Shown in pieces: positions 1 to 5,231 of a stretch of DNA of 5,231 bases (position 1 is its first letter; each line of letters begins with the position of its first letter). The stretch is taken from the NCBI GenBank assembly GCA_016930895.1, contig JAFGFV010000440.1, positions 1 to 5,231 of the forward strand, given 5' to 3'. Made by a program: the position numbers and the translations under genes. Under the pieces are notes generated by a model. That model was not told the origin of the DNA. It made no database searches and saw nothing but the letters and a program-made list of their open reading frames with translations. This stretch comes from Spirochaetales bacterium (GTDB taxonomy: Bacteria > Spirochaetota > Spirochaetia > SZUA-6 > DRHE01).

Positions 1-1
1 C

Positions 2-178
2 CACCGCCTGTCCACGATCAAGCGGGCAGACCGCCTGCTGGTGCTCCACGACCGCCGGATCGTCGAGCGGGGCACCCACGAGGAGCTCATGGCCGCCGGG
101 GGCTTCTACAGCCGGCTGTACGCCCTGCAGTTCGATCGCCCGGAGGTCTTCGAGGAGAGCTTCGAGCAAACGCTTTAG
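2..178 (+). CDS. ABC transporter ATP-binding/permease protein, C-terminal fragment
   Basis: This is the 3' end of a gene entering from the left edge; 58 codons remain before the TAG at 176-178. The fragment opens with [15 protein letters not shown], the H-loop (switch histidine) and following strand of an ABC nucleotide-binding domain. It continues with [21 protein letters not shown], the standard C-terminal signature of exporter-type (MsbA/MdlB-like) half-transporters with a fused permease. The upstream Walker A, Walker B and LSGGQ motifs and the membrane domain lie outside the window, so the substrate cannot be told. The tail after YALQF is short and acidic ([14 protein letters not shown]), a modest extension beyond the usual end. 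The next gene starts 83 bases downstream behind its own candidate promoter, so the two need not be co-transcribed. Family assignment is firm; subfamily is not. Confidence 0.93.
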   Translation, partial: HRLSTIKRADRLLVLHDRRIVERGTHEELMAAGGFYSRLYALQFDRPEVFEESFEQTL

Positions 179-200
179 GAGGCGCCTGCCATAGGATCAC

Positions 201-228
201 TTGCAGTTTCGTTCCGGAAGCATATACT
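201..228 (+). promoter_or_regulatory. Candidate sigma70-type promoter for the three-gene operon
   Basis: TTGCAG (201-206) and TATACT (223-228) are separated by 16 bases. They match the -35 and -10 consensus at four and five of six positions, respectively. The surrounding stretch is the most AT-rich part of the upstream gap. Transcription would begin near 235, giving a leader of roughly 27 bases before the ATG at 262. No convincing Shine-Dalgarno sequence lies in that leader. The assignment rests on consensus match and position only. Confidence 0.45.
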
Positions 229-261
229 TATTGGTAGGTTCCGCCAAACGGGCACTATGCC

Positions 262-2421
262 ATGGAGCGAAAACTCTCCGGTTGGGCAGTCGCTGCTTTG
301 CTGGCGGCGGCTGTTGTTTCCGTCGGGGCTCAGGATAACCGGGCGTCTGCAACGCCGGCACTGACAGCCCCATCCGTTGAGTGGTCATTTCGGTCGGAGC
401 CGTCGGTACGGGTTCCCGTCTCGACCTTGGATCTCTTCGGCGTAGGTGCAGGATTCCTTCTCGGTGTCGACTGGTTCCCCGTCCGCCTGCCCGGTCTTTT
501 CGTCGGCGGAGAAGTAAGTTACAGCCTGCTTCCGGTGAAGGCGGACAATTCCCTCTCTGTTGCCGGCCTGGGAGCCGACGTGGGATACCGCCTGCGGGTC
601 GCTCCTCGCCTGGACATCAGTCTGCAGCTTGCCAGCGGCTACCAGTACTACATCCTGAACAGACCGGACATGGCGCCCGCCGGGGCCACGACCTCGCAAG
701 GGGGAGGATACGCAGGCCTGAGAGCAGGCCTGGATTACATCCTGGGGGAATCGTGGGACCTCGGGCTGGCGAGCACGTATCAGTACGACTTCGGGGTCGC
801 CCACCACCTTGGGATCGCCCTCAGCGCTTCCTACCATCTGGGCAACAGCACGACGAGACTGCAGCGGCTGGACGAGGCTCATGGGGGGCAGGGCCGAACT
901 CCGGCGCCGGGGGAGGGAATACGAATCGACAGGCTCGACCTCGCGAACGTGTTCCCGGTATTCCACAAGTACTACGACGACCATCCTCTCGGGACTGCCG
1001 TTCTGTACAATCAGGAAGACACGGAGATCACGAACCTGGAGCTCGGGTTCTTCGTCAAGCAGTACATGGACAATCCCAAGCTGTGCCCGGTCGCGCCGCT
1101 TCTTGGCCCCAAGGAAATGACCACCGTGGAGCTGCTTGCCCTGTTCAACGACACCATCCTGAGCAACACGGAGGCGACCAAGGTGACCGCGGAAGTCGAG
1201 CTGCGGTACCGCCTGAAGGGACGATTGTACGCGGACAAACGGAGCGCCACGCTGAGGATCCACGACCGCAACGCCATGACCTGGGATGACGATCGGCGTG
1301 CCGCTGCGTTCGTGACCGCGAAGGACCCTACGATACTCGAGCTCTCCAAGGAAGTCGCCGGGGTAGTCCGCGGTTCCCCGAGGCAGCCGATCAGCGAGGC
1401 CTTTCTGAAGGCCCTGGCCTTCCATGAGACTCTGGATCTGATCGGCATCCAGTACGTGGTGGACCCACAGACCCCCTACGCCGACCTGTCGCGCACCACC
1501 GACGCCATAGACTTCCTGCAGTTCCCCCGGCAAACCCTGCGGTACTCCGCGGGAGACTGCGACGATCTCTCGATCCTCTACTGCGCCCTCCTGGAGTCAG
1601 TGGGTGTGGAGACGGCGTTCATTACCGTACCGGGGCACATCTACGCCGCCTTCGCACCGGGGCTGTCCCTCCAGCAGGCAGCCGCCTGCTTTTCACAGGC
1701 GGAGGAGTATCTCGTGCTCGATGGCAGGGTGTGGATCCCAGTCGAAGTCACGTCCCGGGGCATGGGGTTCCTCCAAGCCTGGGAACAGGGGACCAGGCAG
1801 TGGCAGGAGCACGCGGCGAAAGGCCAGGCGCGCCTGTACCCGATCCACGCGGCCTGGGAGGTCTACGAGCCTGTTGGGCTGCCGGGAGAGCAGGAGGATG
1901 CCCCGGATCCGGGAGCCGAGCATGTTCGGGCTGCTTTCGAGCGCGCGCTGGGCCAGTTCATCGAGCGGGAAATCCGTCCGGCCGTGGAGCGCCTGGAGCG
2001 CCAGATCCGGGCCTCCCAGGGGTCCCCTCGCCATCACAACGCCCTGGGTGTGCTCTACGCCCGGTACGGGATGCTGCAGGAAGCGGCGAGGCAGTTCGAG
2101 GCGGCGGCTCGGACCGGCGGCTATGCCCCTGCCCTGGTCAATCTCGGCAACCTGAGATTCCTGGAGCGCGACTGGAACGCTGCCCTCGGCTACTATCGGG
2201 ACGCGGCCCGCCTTGCGCCGGAAGACCTGAAGATCCAGATCTCCGTGGCGCGGGCTTGCCACGAGCTGGGAATGTACGACGAGGCCGGCCGGATCCATGG
2301 ACGAGTTCGGGAACGCGACGCAGCTCTTGCTGACCAGTTTGCCTACTTGGGGACATCACTGAGGGACGGAAAGAGGGCCGGCCAGAGCGGAAGGCAGGGA
2401 GAGCTCCTATGGGTCGACTGA
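262..2421 (+). CDS. Exported barrel / transglutaminase-like / TPR protein
   Basis: The protein has 719 residues. Residues 1-23 form a signal peptide (MERK, then a hydrophobic stretch ending VGA before QD). Residues about 46-195 are alternating beta strands with Gly and aromatic residues and end in LGIALSASYHLG, which suggests a small OmpA-like 8-stranded outer-membrane barrel. Residues about 218-345 are a beta-rich region I cannot name. Residues about 375-500 form a transglutaminase-like (papain-fold) domain with Cys433 in GDCDDLS, His459 in PGHIYAAF, and WIPVEVT, where the usual third triad Asp is Glu495. Residues about 591-687 contain about three TPR repeats (for example NALGVLYARYGMLQEAARQF). 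By analogy with OmpA the soluble part would face the periplasm, acting as a peptidase, amidase or binding scaffold; no substrate can be inferred. An in-frame TAG at 235 and the signal peptide fix the ATG at 262. No symbol is recognised. Confidence 0.88.
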   Translation: MERKLSGWAVAALLAAAVVSVGAQDNRASATPALTAPSVEWSFRSEPSVRVPVSTLDLFGVGAGFLLGVDWFPVRLPGLFVGGEVSYSLLPVKADNSLSVAGLGADVGYRLRVAPRLDISLQLASGYQYYILNRPDMAPAGATTSQGGGYAGLRAGLDYILGESWDLGLASTYQYDFGVAHHLGIALSASYHLGNSTTRLQRLDEAHGGQGRTPAPGEGIRIDRLDLANVFPVFHKYYDDHPLGTAVLYNQEDTEITNLELGFFVKQYMDNPKLCPVAPLLGPKEMTTVELLALFNDTILSNTEATKVTAEVELRYRLKGRLYADKRSATLRIHDRNAMTWDDDRRAAAFVTAKDPTILELSKEVAGVVRGSPRQPISEAFLKALAFHETLDLIGIQYVVDPQTPYADLSRTTDAIDFLQFPRQTLRYSAGDCDDLSILYCALLESVGVETAFITVPGHIYAAFAPGLSLQQAAACFSQAEEYLVLDGRVWIPVEVTSRGMGFLQAWEQGTRQWQEHAAKGQARLYPIHAAWEVYEPVGLPGEQEDAPDPGAEHVRAAFERALGQFIEREIRPAVERLERQIRASQGSPRHHNALGVLYARYGMLQEAARQFEAAARTGGYAPALVNLGNLRFLERDWNAALGYYRDAARLAPEDLKIQISVARACHELGMYDEAGRIHGRVRERDAALADQFAYLGTSLRDGKRAGQSGRQGELLWVD
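2396..2401 (+). promoter_or_regulatory. Ribosome binding site of the lipoprotein gene, inside the preceding gene
   Basis: AGGGAG lies seven bases before the ATG at 2409, within the last codons of the upstream gene, whose TGA is at 2419-2421. The start therefore sits 13 bases inside the upstream gene in another frame. This layout is typical of translational coupling, and it supports the 2409 start over internal ATGs. Confidence 0.6.
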
Positions 2422-4322
2422 CGGGCAGGACGGGGAGAGAGAAGACGCCGGGATGGCTGGCCTCAGCCGGCAGGATTGCAGCCATGGCCGCGGGGATCGC
2501 GGTCCTGACCTCATGCCCGGTGAACCTCATGGAGTCCATCGAGCAGATGGTCAGAGAGGCCAGCACTTCACCTCACCTGGTCCTCAAGTGCCTGAACACG
2601 TCGACGGTGATCGAAAACGAGGATACCTATCCTTGCCCGGCGACACTGGTCGGGTTTCCTTCGGCCCTCGAGTTCCAGATCACCAACAGCGGAGATCGTG
2701 AGCTGGTGGTCGAGGTCATTGGAATCGTTCCGGGCAGCGGCGACGTCGGGGACTATGCCCTCACGCCTCCCGGCCTTCCCCTGACGATTGATCCTGCCGG
2801 CTCTGACAGTTTCGATGTTGCATTCGACCCAGGGTCGATCGGGAGCAAACAGGTCCAGGTCCGGATCGTCCACAACGCGCCGGAAGCAGACGGCGAGCTT
2901 CGCTTCTGGTTGCGGGGAACTGCAGTCTCAGAGGACGCAAGCCTGGCAGGGCTGGCCGTATCCGTAGGGACGCTGTATCCTGCGTTCAGCCCGGGAACCT
3001 ATTCCTACACAGTAGCCGTGGACCACACCGTTTCGTCGATCCGGGTAACGCCCACGGCCGCCTCGGCGGACGCGACGATCAAGGTGAACGGCACGCAGGT
3101 CACCTCCGGCAGCTCTTCGGCACCGATCGATCTGAACTACGGGAACAACGACATCTATGTGGAGGTCACCGCCGCCGCAGGCGGAACCCTCGGGTACACG
3201 ATCAAGGTGACCCGGGACGACCCCCCGAGCACCAACGCCAACCTCGCCAGCCTCCAGCTGTCCTCTGAGACTCTCTCCCCGAGCTTTTCGCCTTTCATCA
3301 ACAGCTACTCCGCTTCGGTCCTGTTCGAGACCGCGTCCATAGGGGTCACCGCCGCGACGGATGATCCCGAAGCCACCATGACGGTGAATGGAGCCTCGAC
3401 AGCTTCCGGCAGCACGGCAAACATGGGCCTTTCGGTGGGAGGCAACACCTGCACGATCGTGGCAACGGCGGAGGCCGGCAACACGAACACCTATACGATC
3501 ACGATCACCCGCAAGGCCAACGCGGCACTGGCTTCCCTCCTGGTCAAGGTCGAGTACCCCGAGAACACGGCGACCGTGAGCCTCGAGCCTCCGTTTGCCT
3601 CGACCACCTACAAGTACTACTTCCGCGCCAACGCCGCCTCCAAGAGCTTCCTGTTGACACCCACCGCCTCGGACCCGGCGGCAGCGAGTATCGTGCTGAA
3701 TGGATCATCGATCGGCAGCGGCACCGAGAGGACCTTCGCGGCGCAGCCAGAACTGAACACCTTCTCCCTGGTAGTCACCGCGGGCTCCGGGGCCACCGAG
3801 GACGTCCGGACCTACGCCCTGTTCATCTACGTGCCGCTCACCAATCTCGCGGTTACCGGACAGATCACCTCCTACGGGACAGGGGACGACGGCGCCCTGC
3901 GACGCGGGCTCAGCTGGGAGATGATCCACGACGGCCGCTTCCAGCCGAAGGTAGTGGAGAAAGTCGCCGTGGTGGACGATGTCTTCACGAAGCTCGAATG
4001 GATCGGAACCACGGCTTCGCCACGGAGCTGGACCGATGCGCTGGCGTACGCCGAAGGCGGTTTTGCGGGCACAAAAGACTGGCGGATTCCCAATGTCCAC
4101 GAGCTGGAGAGCCTCATGAACTACGGCACCGCCAACGATTCCTGGCTCGAGGCATCCGGCTTCAAAGACGTTTTCAATGCGTACTACTGGACGTCGACGA
4201 CCTGTCTACCAGACACCACCTACGCCTACGTGATGAATCTGGGGCGGGGCGCGATCACGAAGGCGGACAAGACGAACTACGAGGACTACTACGTGTTGCT
4301 GGTGAGGAGCCTGAGCGAGTAG
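2409..4322 (+). CDS. Probable lipoprotein: HYDIN-like Ig, three cadherin-like repeats, DUF1566/Lcl_C tip
   Basis: The protein has 637 residues. The basic N-terminus and hydrophobic stretch end in AVLTSC, a lipobox with Cys36 as the likely lipidated residue; this implies export and membrane anchoring. Residues about 57-172 resemble a choice-of-anchor-D/ASPM-SPD-2-HYDIN Ig-like domain (FQITNSGDRELVVE, then VAFDPGSIGSKQVQVRI, ending in RGTA). Three cadherin-like beta-sandwich units (Pfam Cadherin-like type) follow at about 178-269, 279-368 and 373-475. Each has LASL/LAGL, a PxFSP..xYS/TY segment, a xxVNG turn and a YTIxxTR-type end; the third is divergent. Residues about 482-634 are a DUF1566 (Lcl_C) domain with DWRIPNVHEL (557-566), YWTSTT (593-598) and YYVLLVR (627-633). 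The architecture reads as a stalk carrying a C-type-lectin-like binding tip. The gene overlaps its upstream neighbour by 13 bases. Whether it faces the periplasm or the surface is not visible, and the ligand is unknown. Confidence 0.88.
   Translation: MGRLTGRTGREKTPGWLASAGRIAAMAAGIAVLTSCPVNLMESIEQMVREASTSPHLVLKCLNTSTVIENEDTYPCPATLVGFPSALEFQITNSGDRELVVEVIGIVPGSGDVGDYALTPPGLPLTIDPAGSDSFDVAFDPGSIGSKQVQVRIVHNAPEADGELRFWLRGTAVSEDASLAGLAVSVGTLYPAFSPGTYSYTVAVDHTVSSIRVTPTAASADATIKVNGTQVTSGSSSAPIDLNYGNNDIYVEVTAAAGGTLGYTIKVTRDDPPSTNANLASLQLSSETLSPSFSPFINSYSASVLFETASIGVTAATDDPEATMTVNGASTASGSTANMGLSVGGNTCTIVATAEAGNTNTYTITITRKANAALASLLVKVEYPENTATVSLEPPFASTTYKYYFRANAASKSFLLTPTASDPAAASIVLNGSSIGSGTERTFAAQPELNTFSLVVTAGSGATEDVRTYALFIYVPLTNLAVTGQITSYGTGDDGALRRGLSWEMIHDGRFQPKVVEKVAVVDDVFTKLEWIGTTASPRSWTDALAYAEGGFAGTKDWRIPNVHELESLMNYGTANDSWLEASGFKDVFNAYYWTSTTCLPDTTYAYVMNLGRGAITKADKTNYEDYYVLLVRSLSE
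2940..3833 (+). repeat. Three tandem cadherin-like beta-sandwich domain repeats (protein level)
   Basis: Approximate units are 2940-3215, 3240-3512 and 3525-3833, each about 90-100 codons. Units 1 and 2 align clearly: LAGLAVSVGTLYPAFSPGTYSYTVAV against LASLQLSSETLSPSFSPFINSYSASV by position, then MTVNG/IKVNG, a TSGSSS/TASGST turn, and YTIKVTR/YTITITR. Unit 3 keeps LASLLVKVE, PPFASTTYKYYF, SIVLNGSSIGSG and a final TYALFI, but is longer and lacks the TR ending. The units are not near-identical in DNA, so this is old domain duplication rather than a recent expansion. Confidence 0.75.
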
Positions 4323-4334
4323 GGGCGAAAGACG

Positions 4335-4883
4335 ATGAAAACGACTACGCTGCGTGTGATGGCGGTTCTCCTCATGGGGGTGGGGACTCTGGGGGCATAC
4401 GCAAACCCCGCTCACGAAGAAGAGACCTGGGACCTGCCGAAAACCGGGCAGACAACCAGTTATGGAACGGGGAGCGACGGCGACCTGGAGATGGGCGTGG
4501 CCTGGGAGAACGACACCCGGTTCGAACTCGTCGTCTCCCAGGTGCTGATCGACCATCTGACCGGGCTCATGTGGGCCCAGAGCCCGGAGATCGCCACGCA
4601 AACCTGGACCCAGGCCATCGACTACGCGAACGCGAGCACCCATGCAGATTTCACAGACTGGCGGCTCCCCAACCTGCGGGAGCTTCGCAGCCTGATCCAC
4701 TACGGGAGAGACACGGTGACCTGGCTGAGGGGCGTGGGCTTCGTGAATCTCCAGCCAGCGGCGTATTGGACATCCACCACCTACTACGCGAGTACAAGTC
4801 AGGCCTGGTACGTTCACCTGACCGAGGGAACCCTCTCCCGAGGCTCCAAATCCTCCGCGTACTACGTGATCCTCGTACGCTGA
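4335..4883 (+). CDS. Secreted stand-alone DUF1566 (Lcl_C) protein
   Basis: The protein has 182 residues. Residues 1-23 form a classical signal peptide (MKTTTLRV, hydrophobic core, AYA before NPA) with no lipobox Cys, so a soluble secreted or periplasmic product is expected. Residues about 36-182 are a DUF1566/Lcl_C domain: GQTTSYGTGSDG (38-49), the typical DHLTGLMW (73-80), DWRLPNLREL (108-117), YWTSTTYY (144-151) and a YYVILVR terminus. The family takes its name from the C-terminal domain of the Legionella collagen-like protein and is usually an extracytoplasmic, probably ligand-binding module; no enzymatic activity is implied. It matches the last 155 or so residues of the preceding lipoprotein almost end to end, so the two are paralogues. 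It starts 12 bases after that gene, with a weak AGGGG (4321-4325) overlapping the upstream stop as ribosome binding site. It is likely the last gene of the operon. Confidence 0.9.
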   Translation: MKTTTLRVMAVLLMGVGTLGAYANPAHEEETWDLPKTGQTTSYGTGSDGDLEMGVAWENDTRFELVVSQVLIDHLTGLMWAQSPEIATQTWTQAIDYANASTHADFTDWRLPNLRELRSLIHYGRDTVTWLRGVGFVNLQPAAYWTSTTYYASTSQAWYVHLTEGTLSRGSKSSAYYVILVR

Positions 4884-4954
4884 GGCGGCGAGGCCGCGAG
4901 CCGGATCCTGGCGACCAGCGCGGTTCGGAAGAGCTCCCCGGTCGGATGCAGATC

Positions 4955-4998
4955 GGGCCGGGGGAGGACGGGCGAGCTGCCGCCGCCCGCACCGGCCC
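4955..4998. terminator. GC-rich hairpin between convergent genes, possible bidirectional terminator
   Basis: GGGCCGG (4955-4961) pairs with CCGGCCC (4992-4998), and inside it CGGGCG (4969-4974) pairs with CGCCCG (4984-4989) around a 9-base loop. It sits between the stop at 4883 and the convergent stop at 5018. No T-tract follows on either strand, so it is not a standard intrinsic terminator. In DNA this rich in GC, such pairing can arise by chance. Confidence 0.3.
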
Positions 4999-5017
4999 CG
5001 CAGGCACAGTCTGTCCC

Positions 5018-5230
5018 TCAGTCTCCCCCCGCCCCCGCCCCGATCCTGCGGGGCTCCCGGAGCAGGCACGCCAACACGCAGGCGGCCACCGTCAATCCCA
5101 GAAGCACCAGCAGGGAGCCCGTCATGCTCCCCCCGGGACTCTTCAGCATCTCCATCCCGAAGATGAACACGATCCCGGAGATCTGTCCCATCACCAGGAG
5201 CAGGCTGTTCGAGGTGCCCTCCGGACCCGG
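5018..5230 (-). CDS. MFS-type transporter, C-terminal fragment
   Basis: On the minus strand an open frame enters from the right edge and ends at the TGA complementary to 5018-5020, leaving 70 residues. It begins PGPEGTSNSLLLVMGQISGI and continues through two hydrophobic segments: about residues 8-28 (LLLVMGQISGIVFIFGM) and 39-57 (SLLVLLGLTVAACVLACLL). It closes with REPRR and a Gly/Ala-rich tail. The PEGTSN segment before a helix containing GQISG, followed by a last helix and a short basic tail, fits the last two membrane spans of a major facilitator superfamily permease. The gene is convergent with the operon and separated from it by 134 bases. The substrate cannot be told from this end. The tail is encoded by a C-rich run on the plus strand (5024-5041). 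Confidence 0.75.
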   Translation of the reverse strand, partial: PGPEGTSNSLLLVMGQISGIVFIFGMEMLKSPGGSMTGSLLVLLGLTVAACVLACLLREPRRIGAGAGGD

Positions 5231-5231
5231 G

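Noticed and set aside
381..1289. 302-codon plus-strand frame inside gene 1
   Set aside because: It is Arg/Pro/Gly-rich with no ribosome site or domain, and is explained as the +2 shadow of a high-GC3 gene.
385..1533. 382-codon open frame on the minus strand
   Set aside because: It is antisense to the barrel/transglutaminase gene; the product has no recognisable domain, and the opposite strand has a signal peptide and conserved motifs.
2940..3833. Possible recent DNA-level tandem repeat or recombination array
   Set aside because: The units match at protein level but share only short DNA words (for example acgatcaaggtga at about 3077 and 3199), so there is no sign of recent expansion.
4885..4897. 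Short hairpin GCGGC-GAG-GCCGC just after the gene 3 stop
   Set aside because: The stem is only five pairs with no T-tract; it is too weak to call a terminator in DNA this rich in GC.
4206..5069. 287-codon open frame on the minus strand
   Set aside because: It runs antisense to the ends of genes 2 and 3 and out of frame with the MFS-like fragment. Its translation is Pro/Arg/Gly-rich with no domain, typical of a shadow frame in GC-rich DNA.

Overview
The window reads as a GC-rich bacterial chromosome segment with a Gram-negative (diderm) envelope. A spirochaete (Spirochaetota) is my best guess. The reasons are the combination of an N-terminal outer-membrane-type barrel joined to a transglutaminase-like/TPR protein, lipoproteins carrying cadherin-like beta-sandwich and DUF1566/Lcl_C domains, and a major-facilitator-type C-terminus of a kind I associate with that group. 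This is inference from protein character; no rRNA or other marker gene is present.

Layout. Positions 2-178 hold the last 58 codons of an ABC exporter ATPase. An 83-base gap follows, with a plausible sigma70-type promoter. Then come three plus-strand genes packed like an operon. (1) 262-2421 encodes a 719-residue exported protein: signal peptide, probable 8-stranded outer-membrane barrel, an unassigned beta-rich region, a transglutaminase-like domain and C-terminal TPRs. (2) 2409-4322 overlaps gene 1 by 13 bases and encodes a 637-residue probable lipoprotein: a choice-of-anchor-D/HYDIN-like Ig domain, three cadherin-like beta-sandwich repeats and a C-terminal DUF1566 (Lcl_C) domain. (3) 4335-4883 starts 12 bases later and encodes a 182-residue secreted protein that is essentially a stand-alone DUF1566 domain, paralogous to the end of gene 2. 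A gap of about 134 bases contains a GC-rich hairpin. The window ends with the C-terminus of a convergent minus-strand gene (5018-5230), a multi-pass membrane transporter that looks like MFS.

How the genes may work together. All three operon products carry export signals and are made of extracytoplasmic building blocks: barrel, peptidase-fold domain, TPR scaffold, Ig-like stalks and C-type-lectin-like tips. The most economical reading is a small cell-envelope or surface-display module. In it, the barrel/transglutaminase/TPR protein would anchor or process, and the lipoprotein and its small paralogue would be exposed binding proteins. That joint function is a hypothesis. What the sequence shows is tight co-transcription-style spacing, shared export signals and a duplicated terminal domain. 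I see no tRNA, rRNA, CRISPR, insertion sequence or reverse transcriptase in the window.
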